From: an uncultured Flavobacteriales bacterium
GTDB lineage: Bacteria; Bacteroidota; Bacteroidia; Flavobacteriales; Schleiferiaceae
DNA: 14,195 nt
Direction of reading: 5' to 3'
Assembly (NCBI GenBank): GCA_903821715.1
Contig: CAIJMB010000091.1
Location: 1-14,195, forward strand
A program made the position numbers and the translations under genes. A model generated the notes under the pieces. The model worked only from the letters and a program-made list of their open reading frames with translations, was not told the DNA's origin and made no database searches. Numbering within the stretch: the first letter of the stretch is position 1; the number at the start of each line of letters is the position of its first letter. Below, piece after piece: positions 1-6,558 of this stretch.

Positions 1-21
1 CCCGAGACCTACCGCTACTAA
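1..21 (+). CDS. C-terminal tail of an unidentified gene (partial)
   Basis: Frame 1 is open from the window edge and ends in TAA at 19-21, giving a six-residue tail PETYRY. A strong plus-strand terminator begins 24 bases later, as expected at the end of a transcription unit, and this is the main support. Other frames also pass through this stretch, so the frame choice is not certain. Too little is visible to say anything about function. Confidence 0.4.
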   Translation, partial: PETYRY

Positions 22-44
22 GCCGTTATAAAGGCTTCATTCGG

Positions 45-80
45 AACCCCGGCCGCGCGAGCGGCCGGGGTTTTTGTTTT
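45..80 (+). terminator. Rho-independent terminator of the upstream gene
   Basis: A perfect 12-bp GC-rich stem (45-56 with 61-72) closes on a GCGA tetraloop and is followed by a T-rich run (71-80, one G interrupting). The T run lies on the plus-strand side only, so it should terminate the gene coming in from the left rather than metK. Confidence 0.93.
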
Positions 81-100
81 AGGTGAAGTATGGTTAAATG

Positions 101-132
101 AAAAAGCCCCAGCTGCGAACACAACTAGGGCT
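101..132 (-). terminator. Rho-independent terminator of metK
   Basis: Read on the minus strand, bases 132-125 (AGCCCTAG) pair over 8 bp, with one G-U, with bases 112-105 (CTGGGGCT) around a 12-base loop, followed by a run of Ts (plus-strand A run 101-105). It lies 36 bases after the metK stop codon. Together with the terminator at 45-80 it separates two convergent genes. Confidence 0.87.
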
Positions 133-168
133 CATAAAAACGAGATGCCAGAAACCAGTAGCTATACG

Positions 169-1449
169 CTAAAGGCCAAACGCCTTCTTGACCGAATCCA
201 CCGAGTCAAGCTTCTCCCACGTGAAGAGCTCCACCTTCATGGTCTTGACTTCGATGCCCTTGTCGGTCGGACGCTTGAACTGCTTCTCCACGATCTGCGG
301 AGCGCGGCCCATATGTCCGTAGGCTGCCGTTTCTGAGTAAATCGGGCTGCGTAGGCCAAACTTGGTCTCGATTCCGTAGGGGCGAAGGTCAAAGAGCTTT
401 TGCACGCGCTCGGCAATCGCGCCGTCGGCGAGCTTCTTGCCGTCGGCTCCGCGCACTGCCGCAGTACCGTAGGTGTTCAGGTAGAAGCCTACGGGCTCAG
501 CCACGCCGATGGCGTATGCGAGTTGGACGAGCACCTGCTTGGCCACGCCTGCAGCCACAAGGTTTTTGGCCACGTAGCGTGCAGCGTATGCCGCTGAACG
601 GTCCACCTTAGAGGGATCCTTGCCGCTGAAGGCTCCGCCGCCGTGGGCGCCCTTGCCACCGTAGGTGTCAACGATGATCTTGCGGCCGGTCAAACCGGTG
701 TCGCCGTGCGGTCCGCCAATCACGAACTTGCCCGTCGGGTTGATCAGGTAGCGCACGTCGGCATTGAACAAGCGCTGCACGCGGCGCGGCAATTGCTTTT
801 TAATGCGCGGAATCAAGTAGCGCTTGATGTCAGCCGTGATGCGCTCCTGCATGGGCTTTTCGTCGGCGAAGTCGTCGTGCTGGGTCGAGATCACGATCGT
901 GTCAATGGCCTCTGGCACATTGCGGTCGCTGTAGCGAATGGTCACTTGGCTCTTCGCGTCAGGGCGCAGGTACTTCATCACCTTGCCCTCTTTGCGGATG
1001 GCGGCAAGCTCGCGAAGCAGCAAGTGGCTCAACTCCAATGCCAACGGCATGTAGGTGTCGGTTTCGTCGGTGGCGTATCCGAACATAATTCCTTGGTCGC
1101 CAGCGCCCTGCTCTTCTTTCGAAGCGCGGTCTACCCCTTGGTTGATGTCGGGCGACTGCTCGTGGATGGCGCTGAACACGCCACACGAGTTGGCTTCAAA
1201 CATGTACTCAGACTTGGTGTAGCCAATGCGGCGAATCACATCGCGAGCGATTTCACCCGCGTCGATGTAGGTGCGCGACTTGACTTCACCCGCCAGCACC
1301 ACTTGACCAGTGGTAACAAGGGTTTCGCAGGCAACTTTCGAATCGGGGTCAAAGGCGAGAAAGTGGTCGACAAGGGCGTCCGAAATTTGGTCGGCAACTT
1401 TGTCGGGATGTCCTTCAGAAACGGACTCAGAGGTAAATAAGTAGCTCAT
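169..1449 (-). CDS. metK: S-adenosylmethionine synthetase (MetK)
   Basis: Makes S-adenosylmethionine from L-methionine and ATP in the cytoplasm, releasing phosphate and pyrophosphate. The 426-residue product has the family signatures in order: GHPDK at 13-17 (His14 and Asp16 match the catalytic and magnesium-binding residues of E. coli MetK), GAGDQG at 115-120 (ATP-binding hexapeptide), and the glycine-rich GGGAFSGKDPSKVDRSAAY at 270-288. Length is slightly above the E. coli enzyme but normal for Bacteroidota. The ATG at 1449 was chosen because MSYLFTSESVSEGHPDK aligns with the usual start of the family. An in-frame ATG 28 codons upstream would translate the structured leader and is rejected. 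No good Shine-Dalgarno is present; the stretch before the ATG is A/T-rich, as usual in this phylum. The gene is divergent from the methionine synthase operon and has its own promoter, SAM-II-like leader and terminator. Confidence 0.98.
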   Translation of the reverse strand: MSYLFTSESVSEGHPDKVADQISDALVDHFLAFDPDSKVACETLVTTGQVVLAGEVKSRTYIDAGEIARDVIRRIGYTKSEYMFEANSCGVFSAIHEQSPDINQGVDRASKEEQGAGDQGIMFGYATDETDTYMPLALELSHLLLRELAAIRKEGKVMKYLRPDAKSQVTIRYSDRNVPEAIDTIVISTQHDDFADEKPMQERITADIKRYLIPRIKKQLPRRVQRLFNADVRYLINPTGKFVIGGPHGDTGLTGRKIIVDTYGGKGAHGGGAFSGKDPSKVDRSAAYAARYVAKNLVAAGVAKQVLVQLAYAIGVAEPVGFYLNTYGTAAVRGADGKKLADGAIAERVQKLFDLRPYGIETKFGLRSPIYSETAAYGHMGRAPQIVEKQFKRPTDKGIEVKTMKVELFTWEKLDSVDSVKKAFGL

Positions 1450-1488
1450 AGCAACAGTTTTAATGCTGCGTGTCAAAAAGGCCTGATG

Positions 1489-1542
1489 CGGTAAAGTGCT
1501 AGTGCGCCGGACAATGGTCCACCGGTTTAGCATTTTTTACCG
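1489..1542 (-). promoter_or_regulatory. Candidate anti-aptamer hairpin in the metK leader
   Basis: On the minus strand the conserved 3' part of the SAM-II-like aptamer can pair with bases just downstream of it. CGGTAAA (plus 1536-1542) pairs perfectly with TTTACCG (plus 1489-1495), and TGCTA (plus 1528-1532) pairs perfectly with TAGCA (plus 1497-1501), separated by a small AAA/C internal loop. The apex holds a further GGAC-CATT-GTCC hairpin. This 12-bp stem is mutually exclusive with aptamer P1 and its core, which is how a riboswitch expression platform behaves. The freed TAGCA could alternatively pair with TGCTA at 1449-1453, which includes the A of the metK start codon. The pairings are visible in the sequence; the switching role is inference. 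Confidence 0.55.
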
Positions 1543-1570
1543 TGGTTGCAATCGGACAAATCCTTCCACG
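1522..1570 (-). promoter_or_regulatory. SAM-II-like riboswitch aptamer upstream of metK
   Basis: Minus-strand reading gives the layout of the SAM-II (metA-type) H-type pseudoknot. The 5' strand of P1, CGTGG (plus 1566-1570), pairs with CCACG (plus 1541-1545). The loop holds ATTT, then CCG, then ATTGCAA. The 3' segment GTAAAAAATGCTAAA (plus 1526-1540) closely matches the conserved SAM-II core, and CCGG follows. Pseudoknot pairs are available: loop CCG (1553-1555) with CGG (1522-1524), and loop GCA (1547-1549) with TGC (1530-1532). Location before metK and immediately after the predicted promoter fits SAM feedback. SAM-II is known mainly from Alphaproteobacteria, with reports in Bacteroidota. 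I recognised it by motif and structure only; a covariance-model search is the decisive test. Confidence 0.75.
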
Positions 1571-1575
1571 CGCTG

Positions 1576-1605
1576 CAAAGGTAGGCACACCGCACTGTAC
1601 CGCAA
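1576..1605 (-). promoter_or_regulatory. Bacteroidota-type promoter for metK
   Basis: On the minus strand, TTG (plus 1603-1605), 19 bases, then TACCTTTG (plus 1576-1583) fits the TTG-N17-23-TAnnTTTG promoter of this phylum. The expected start point, about 5-8 bases beyond the -7 box, falls at about 1571-1568, which coincides with the 5' end of the SAM-II-like aptamer. Confidence 0.8.
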
Positions 1606-1659
1606 CTCATGAACGAAAATCACGAACGATTGACCAATGCAAACCACATCGCCGTGAAC

Positions 1660-1667
1660 TAACTTTG
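1660..1667 (+). promoter_or_regulatory. -7 promoter element for the metH operon
   Basis: TAACTTTG matches the Bacteroidota -7 consensus TAnnTTTG. Transcription would begin around 1672-1675, exactly at the first base pair of the SAM-I aptamer (1673). The best upstream TTG is at 1630-1632, 27 bases away, which is longer than the usual 17-23, so the -33 element is weak or absent. Confidence 0.65.
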
Positions 1668-1672
1668 CAGTG

Positions 1673-1786
1673 CTTATCAAGAAAGACTGAGGGACGGGCC
1701 CGTTGATGTCTTGGCAACCCTAAAACCCTGTAGGGTGCCAACTCCCGCTACCAAAGCGCCATCCGGGCGTGAGGTAGGAAGATGAG
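1673..1786 (+). promoter_or_regulatory. SAM-I (S-box) riboswitch aptamer of the metH operon
   Basis: All four helices of the S-box can be drawn. P1 pairs CTTATC (1673-1678) with GATGAG (1781-1786). P2 pairs AAGAC (1683-1687) with GTCTT (1708-1712). P3 pairs CCCTA (1718-1722) with TAGGG (1731-1735). P4 pairs CTACC (1748-1752) with GGTAG (1773-1777), with inner CGCC/GGCG. The hallmark conserved stretches are present: TGAGGGACGGGCCCGTTGA (kink-turn and pseudoknot region), GGCAACC, and GGTGCCAACTCC. It lies directly before the split methionine synthase, so high SAM should lower expression of methionine synthesis genes. Confidence 0.97.
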
Positions 1787-1813
1787 ATTGCGACTGCACT
1801 TCGCGTCCCAATA

Positions 1814-1845
1814 GTCCTTCTGTATAAGCGCAACGAACGAAGGAC
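1814..1845 (+). promoter_or_regulatory. Candidate translation-blocking hairpin before metH
   Basis: GTCCTTC (1814-1820) pairs perfectly over 7 bp with GAAGGAC (1839-1845), which ends one base before the ATG at 1847, so the hairpin would cover the initiation region. The same GTCCTTC can instead pair (6 Watson-Crick pairs plus one G-U) with GAGGGAC at 1689-1695 inside the SAM-I aptamer. The neighbouring CGTCCC (1804-1809) is complementary to GGGACG (1691-1696). No T-tract follows, so translational control is more likely than a terminator. The AAGGA inside the stem is too close to the ATG to be a normal Shine-Dalgarno. The pairings are seen; the mechanism is inferred. Confidence 0.6.
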
Positions 1846-1846
1846 C

Positions 1847-2839
1847 ATGCATCCACTCCAAACCATCGCCCGCGAACGCATCCTCATTTTGGACGGCGCC
1901 ATGGGCTCTATGCTCCAAGAATACCGCCTTGACGAGGCGGGCTACCGCGGCGCGCGCTTCGCGGACTGGGGCCATCCGCTCAAAGGCAACAACGACCTGC
2001 TCAACCTGACTCAGCCACAGATCGTCGAAGAAATCCACGCCAAGTACTTTGCCGCAGGGGCCGACATCGTCGAAACCAATACCTTCAACGCCCAAACCGT
2101 GTCGATGGCTGACTACGGAATGGAATCACTCGTCCGTGAACTCAACCTCGCCGGAGCCCAGTTGGCCCGCAAGGCCGCCGACGCCTACACTACGCCCGAC
2201 AAGCCGCGCTTTGTTGCCGGCGCCATCGGTCCCACCAACCGCACCCTGAGTTTGAGCCCTGACGTGAACCGTCCGGCCTACCGCGCCATCACGTTTGACG
2301 AGCTGGCGACCGCCTACCAAGAGCAGGCTGAGGCCCTGATTGAGGGTGGGGTAGACGTGCTTATGGTCGAAACCATCTTCGACACCCTCAACGCCAAGGC
2401 GGCCCTCTTCGCCATTCAGGACGCCTTTGTGGCGACCGGCAAAGAAGTTCCGATTATGATTAGCGGAACCATCACCGACGCCAGCGGCCGCACCCTCAGC
2501 GGGCAGACCACCGAGGCCTTCTTGATCAGCATGAGCCACATGCCCCTGCTCAGCATTGGCCTGAACTGCGCCCTCGGAGCCAAGGACTTGCGCCCCTACC
2601 TGCAAACGCTGGCGGCCAACACGCCCTTCCTCATCAGCGCCTACCCGAACGCCGGCCTCCCCAACGCCTTTGGTGGCTACGACGAAACGCCGACGCAAAT
2701 GGCCGACGCCGTCTCCGAATACCTCGACCTCGGAATCGTCAACATCCTCGGCGGTTGCTGCGGAACCACCCCCGACCACATCCGCGAATTCGCCGCCCGT
2801 GCCGCAGGCCGTCCACCCCGAATCCCCCAAGCCCAATGA
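1847..2839 (+). CDS. metH: Methionine synthase, homocysteine-binding (N-terminal) module
   Basis: Zinc-dependent homocysteine S-methyltransferase domain of cobalamin-dependent methionine synthase, here a free 330-residue protein. It has the family landmarks: LDGAMGSMLQ near residue 17, ETNTFNA, the GAIGPTNRTLS stretch, and the three zinc ligands Cys241 (GLNCALGA), Cys304 and Cys305 (GGCCGTT), matching the Cys/CysCys set of E. coli MetH. It activates homocysteine as a thiolate for methyl transfer from methylcobalamin carried by the next protein. ATG 1847 lies at the end of the SAM-I leader. Its TGA overlaps the next ATG (ATGA, 2836-2839), implying translational coupling and roughly equal amounts of both halves. 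On its own it could be mistaken for an MHT/BHMT-type enzyme, but the neighbour lacks this module, so the pair reconstitutes MetH. Splitting at this point is known in flavobacteria. Confidence 0.95.
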   Translation: MHPLQTIARERILILDGAMGSMLQEYRLDEAGYRGARFADWGHPLKGNNDLLNLTQPQIVEEIHAKYFAAGADIVETNTFNAQTVSMADYGMESLVRELNLAGAQLARKAADAYTTPDKPRFVAGAIGPTNRTLSLSPDVNRPAYRAITFDELATAYQEQAEALIEGGVDVLMVETIFDTLNAKAALFAIQDAFVATGKEVPIMISGTITDASGRTLSGQTTEAFLISMSHMPLLSIGLNCALGAKDLRPYLQTLAANTPFLISAYPNAGLPNAFGGYDETPTQMADAVSEYLDLGIVNILGGCCGTTPDHIREFAARAAGRPPRIPQAQ

Positions 2840-5469
2840 AGCTCAGCGGACTCGAACCCCTAATCATCACGTCGGCGACCAACTTCGTCAACGTCGGCGA
2901 GCGCACCAACGTGACTGGATCGCGCAAATTCCTGCGCCTCATTCAGGACGGCAACTACAGCGAAGCCCTTGAAATCGCCCGCGACCAGGTCACTGGCGGA
3001 GCCCAAATCCTCGACGTCAACATGGACGAAGGCATGCTTGACGGCGTCGAGGCCATGACCACCTTCCTCAATCTTATCGCCTCAGAGCCCGACATCTCGC
3101 GGATCCCCATCATGATCGACTCGTCGAAGTGGGAAATCATCGCCGCCGGCCTCAAGTGCGTCCAAGGCAAGGCGGTCGTCAACTCCATATCGCTCAAGTC
3201 GGGCGAGGCCGAGTTCCTCTACCAAGCGCGCCACTGCCGCCGCTTCGGAGCCGCCGTCATCGTCATGGCCTTCGACGAGCAGGGCCAGGCCGACTCCTAC
3301 GACCGCCGCGTCGAAATTTGCCAGCGCGCGTACAACCTGCTGGTGGCCGACGGATTCCCCGCCGAGGACATCATCTTTGACCCCAATATCTTTCCCGTCG
3401 CGACGGGCATGGACGAGCACCGCCGCAATGCCCTCGACTTCTTTGAGGCCACGGCCTGGATCAAGCAAAACCTCCCCGGAGCCAAGGTGAGCGGCGGCGT
3501 GTCCAACGTCAGCTTCAGCTTTCGCGGCAACGACCACGTGCGCGAAGCCATGCACGCCTGCTTCCTCTACCACGGAATCCGCCACGGAATGGACATGGGT
3601 ATCGTTAACCCCGGCCAACTGATCGTCTACGAACAAATCGAGGCGGAACTCCGCAACCGCATCGAAGACGTACTGCTCGACCGCCGCGACGACGCTACCG
3701 AGCGCCTCCTCAGCTACGCTGAGAACGTCAAAGGTGCCGGCCAAGTCCGCCAAAAGGACGAATCGTGGCGCGAACTCCCGATCGACGCCCGCATTGAGCA
3801 TAGCCTGGTCAACGGACTCGATGCCTACGTCGAGCAGGACGCCGAAGAGGCCATGCAAGCCTTGGGTAGTCCCCTTTCTGTGATTGAGGGTCCGCTCATG
3901 CGCGGAATGAATGTCGTCGGCGACCTCTTCGGAGCCGGAAAGATGTTCCTACCCCAGGTGGTCAAGTCGGCCCGCGTCATGAAGCGTGCGGTGGCGTGGC
4001 TCGAGCCCCACTTTGCGGCTGAATCGGCGGCAGCCGGAACGGCTCCGCGCAAGCAAGGCAAGATCCTGATGGCCACGGTCAAGGGCGACGTGCACGACAT
4101 TGGCAAAAACATCGTCGGCGTTGTTCTGCAGTGCAACAACTTCGAAGTCATTGACTTGGGTGTTATGGTTCCGCCGCAAAAAATCCTCGACGCGGCCCGC
4201 GAACACGATGTGGACGCCATCGGACTGAGCGGACTGATCACGCCGTCGCTCGACGAAATGGTGTTTTTGGCCAGCGAAATGAAGCGCCAGGGCTTTACCA
4301 TTCCACTTCTTATTGGCGGAGCCACCACCTCACGCGCTCACACCGCCGTCAAAATTCAGCCGGTCTACGACGGCCCGCTTGTCCACGTCAACGACGCCTC
4401 GCGTGCGGTACCTGTGGTACAAAAACTTCTGAGTGCTGAGGCAGCCGACTACAGCGCCGAGGTTCGCTCTGACTACGAACGACTGCGCGAGCAGTACGCC
4501 AGCCGCAGCGCCGAACGCCGGTATGCGAGCATCGACCAGGCCCGCGCCCAGCGCTACCAGCCTGACTTCGGCGCAAAACCCGACGCGCCCAAGCAGTACG
4601 GCGTGTTCCCGCTGCGCGACTACCCGCTCGAGGACCTGGTGCCCTACATCGACTGGACCCCCTTCTTTCAGGCCTGGGACCTGCACGGCAAGTACCCGCG
4701 CATCCTCACCGACGAGGTAGTGGGTGCACAAGCCAAGTCCCTCTTTGACGACGCCCAGGACATGCTCCGACAGATTGTCGCCGAAAAGTGGATTACCGCC
4801 CACGGCGTCTACGGATTCTTCCCGGCCCGCCAAGATGGCGACGACATCGCAGTGACCACGCCGAACGGCGAGCGCCGCTTCCTCACCCTTCGCCAGCAGG
4901 GCCAAAAGGCCGAGGGCCAGCCCTACATGGCCTTGGCGGACTTTATTGATCCCGCGGGCAGCGACACCCTAGGCCTCTTTGCGGTGACCACGGGTCACGG
5001 AGTCGACGAGCGCACCCAAATCTTTAAGGACGCCAACGACGACTACCGCGCGTTGATGCTACAGGCTTTGGCCGACCGCCTCGCCGAGGCGTTTGCCGAG
5101 CGCCTCCATCAGCGCGTCCGTACGGAATTTTGGGCCTACGCCGCCGACGAGCAACTCCCCAACGACGCCCTAATCGCTGAGGAGTACCAAGGGATCCGCC
5201 CGGCCCCCGGCTATCCTGCCTGCCCCGACCACCTCGAAAAGGATCTGCTCTTTGAACTCCTTGACGCCGAGCGCCATACAGGCGTACACCTCACCGAATC
5301 CAAGGCCATGTACCCCACGGCCGCGGTAAGTGGATACTACTTTGCGCACCCCGAGGCCAAGTACTTCGGACTCGCCAAAATCGACCGCGATCAAATTGCC
5401 GACTATGCTACCCGGCGCGGAATTCCGCTCGCCGACGCCGAACGCTGGCTTAGCCCCCTCATTAACTAG
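2836..5469 (+). CDS. metH: Methionine synthase, folate/cobalamin/reactivation module
   Basis: 877-residue remainder of cobalamin-dependent methionine synthase; with the upstream gene it totals 1207 residues, close to E. coli MetH (1227). Domains in order: pterin (methyl-THF) binding, about 15-280, starting at NVGERTNVTGS; cobalamin cap, about 315-400 (GPLMRGMNVVGDLFGAGKMFLPQ region); Rossmann B12-binding, about 413-545, with GDVHDIGKN whose His420 is the lower axial cobalt ligand; and the SAM-dependent reactivation domain, about 590-875, with RPAPGYPACPDH starting at Arg788. It carries the methyl group from methyl-THF via cobalamin to homocysteine and can be repaired by reductive methylation with SAM. 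The start at 2836 overlaps the previous stop and begins MKLSGLEPL; an upstream in-frame ATG at 2755 would read out-of-frame metH DNA and is rejected. The stop codon is part of a heptamer array. Confidence 0.97.
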   Translation: MKLSGLEPLIITSATNFVNVGERTNVTGSRKFLRLIQDGNYSEALEIARDQVTGGAQILDVNMDEGMLDGVEAMTTFLNLIASEPDISRIPIMIDSSKWEIIAAGLKCVQGKAVVNSISLKSGEAEFLYQARHCRRFGAAVIVMAFDEQGQADSYDRRVEICQRAYNLLVADGFPAEDIIFDPNIFPVATGMDEHRRNALDFFEATAWIKQNLPGAKVSGGVSNVSFSFRGNDHVREAMHACFLYHGIRHGMDMGIVNPGQLIVYEQIEAELRNRIEDVLLDRRDDATERLLSYAENVKGAGQVRQKDESWRELPIDARIEHSLVNGLDAYVEQDAEEAMQALGSPLSVIEGPLMRGMNVVGDLFGAGKMFLPQVVKSARVMKRAVAWLEPHFAAESAAAGTAPRKQGKILMATVKGDVHDIGKNIVGVVLQCNNFEVIDLGVMVPPQKILDAAREHDVDAIGLSGLITPSLDEMVFLASEMKRQGFTIPLLIGGATTSRAHTAVKIQPVYDGPLVHVNDASRAVPVVQKLLSAEAADYSAEVRSDYERLREQYASRSAERRYASIDQARAQRYQPDFGAKPDAPKQYGVFPLRDYPLEDLVPYIDWTPFFQAWDLHGKYPRILTDEVVGAQAKSLFDDAQDMLRQIVAEKWITAHGVYGFFPARQDGDDIAVTTPNGERRFLTLRQQGQKAEGQPYMALADFIDPAGSDTLGLFAVTTGHGVDERTQIFKDANDDYRALMLQALADRLAEAFAERLHQRVRTEFWAYAADEQLPNDALIAEEYQGIRPAPGYPACPDHLEKDLLFELLDAERHTGVHLTESKAMYPTAAVSGYYFAHPEAKYFGLAKIDRDQIADYATRRGIPLADAERWLSPLIN

Positions 5470-5518
5470 CCACTAGCAACCAGTAACTCGCAACCAGCAA
5501 CTAGAAACAAGCAACTAG
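5463..5518 (+). repeat. Eight tandem heptamers, consensus CAACTAG
   Basis: Eight contiguous 7-base units run without gaps: TAACTAG, CCACTAG, CAACCAG, TAACTCG, CAACCAG, CAACTAG, AAACAAG, CAACTAG. The first unit contains the TAG stop of the upstream gene, and the array fills most of the 63-base gap to metF. Because the period is not a multiple of three and units carry TAG or TAA, the array closes several reading frames. It resembles the short tandemly repeated heptamers of intergenic DNA in other bacteria; its role is unknown. Confidence 0.85.
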
Positions 5519-5532
5519 TTACCCCTAAAAAG

Positions 5533-6489
5533 ATGAAAGTTACCGACCACATCGCCGCCGCCAAAGGCAAGACCATATTCAGTTTTGAGGTGCTGCCGCC
5601 GCTCAAAGGCAATACCATTGACTCACTCTTCGGAACCATCGAGCGATTGATGCAATTCGATCCCAAGTTCATTGATGTGACCAGTCACCGCGAAGAATAC
5701 GTGTTTAAAAAGCATGAATCGGGATTGCTCCAGAAAATCCACACGCGCAAGCGTCCCGGAACTGTAGGAATCTGTGCGGCCATCCAGAACAAGTTCCACA
5801 TCGACACGGTACCGCACATCATTTGCGGCGGATTTTCGCGCGAAGAGACCGAGTACGCCTTGATTGACTTGCACTACCTCGGAATCGATAACGTACTCGT
5901 CCTGCGCGGCGATGCGTTAAAGAATGAAGGTAGCTTCGTGCCCGACCCGCATGGCCACTCCTACGCGATTGACTTGCTTCGCCAGGTAAAGAACCTGAAC
6001 CAAGGCAAGTACCTCTACGACGAGGTCCAGAATTCCAACCCAAGTAACTTTTGCATCGGTGTGGCGGGATACCCCGAAAAGCACTTTGAGGCCCCGAGCC
6101 TGAAGGCAGACCTTAAGCATCTCAAAAGCAAGGTGGACGCTGGAGGCGACTACATCGTCACCCAAATGTTTTTCAACAACGAGCACTTTTTTAAGTTCGT
6201 CGACGACTGCCGAGCAGCCGGCATCACGGTACCCATTATTCCAGGCCTCAAACCGCTGACCGCCAAGGGTCAATTGCAAAGTATTCCGCGCAACTTTCAC
6301 CTCAATTTGCCGGACGATTTAATCGAAGCCGTTGAAGCGGCTAAAACACCTGAAGCGGTGAAGCAGGTAGGGGTAGAGTGGTGCATTGCACAGTCTAAAG
6401 AGCTTATGGACAAAGGAGTACCCGTACTCCATTACTACACGATGAGCAAGGCGGACGAGACTGAACAAATCGCTTCAGCGCTGTTTTAA
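5533..6489 (+). CDS. metF: 5,10-methylenetetrahydrofolate reductase (MetF)
   Basis: Flavoprotein (FAD, TIM barrel) that reduces 5,10-methylene-THF to 5-methyl-THF, the methyl donor for the MetH pair encoded just upstream. The 318-residue product matches bacterial MetF in length and motifs: SFEVLPP near the N-terminus, with Glu19 equivalent to the catalytic Glu28 of E. coli, and LRGD with Asp127 equivalent to the flavin-tuning Asp120. There is no C-terminal regulatory region like that of eukaryotic MTHFR. It starts 63 bases after metH, mostly repeat array, with no terminator between, so it very probably shares the SAM-I-controlled transcript. AAAAAG precedes the ATG instead of a Shine-Dalgarno. 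Confidence 0.97.
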   Translation: MKVTDHIAAAKGKTIFSFEVLPPLKGNTIDSLFGTIERLMQFDPKFIDVTSHREEYVFKKHESGLLQKIHTRKRPGTVGICAAIQNKFHIDTVPHIICGGFSREETEYALIDLHYLGIDNVLVLRGDALKNEGSFVPDPHGHSYAIDLLRQVKNLNQGKYLYDEVQNSNPSNFCIGVAGYPEKHFEAPSLKADLKHLKSKVDAGGDYIVTQMFFNNEHFFKFVDDCRAAGITVPIIPGLKPLTAKGQLQSIPRNFHLNLPDDLIEAVEAAKTPEAVKQVGVEWCIAQSKELMDKGVPVLHYYTMSKADETEQIASALF

Positions 6490-6558
6490 GAGTGCACTTG
6501 GTGGCAACCGGCCAAGGGATTCAACAACGTGGCACGAAAGTGGCCTTACCTTGCACCT

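Noticed and set aside
643..1440. 265-codon plus-strand open frame opposite metK
   Set aside because: Exact antisense shadow of metK; long shadow frames are common opposite GC-rich genes, and the protein has no recognisable features.
1450..1533. 28-residue N-terminal extension of metK from an upstream in-frame ATG
   Set aside because: It would translate the SAM-II-like core and the anti-aptamer, has no similarity to MetK N-termini, and the MSYLFTSESVSEGHPDK start matches the family.
1840..1844. AAGGA as a Shine-Dalgarno for metH
   Set aside because: Only two bases separate it from the ATG, too short for normal pairing; it is better explained as one arm of the start-site hairpin.
2755..2835. 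Upstream in-frame start for the second metH gene
   Set aside because: The 27 added residues are Pro/Arg-rich frame-shifted reading of the first metH gene; ATG 2836 overlaps the preceding stop in the standard coupled manner.
3082..3858. 258-codon minus-strand open frame inside metH
   Set aside because: Antisense shadow of strongly conserved methionine synthase sequence; low-complexity Val/Ala/Asp composition typical of such shadows.
5463..5518. CRISPR array
   Set aside because: Seven-base units without spacers are far too short; this is a simple tandem repeat.
6497..6516. CTTGG...CCAAG hairpin after metF as a terminator
   Set aside because: Short stem and no following T-run.
6529..6558. GTG start adding ten residues to the desaturase
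   Set aside because: No family support for the extension; the ATG at 6559 gives a normal N-terminus.
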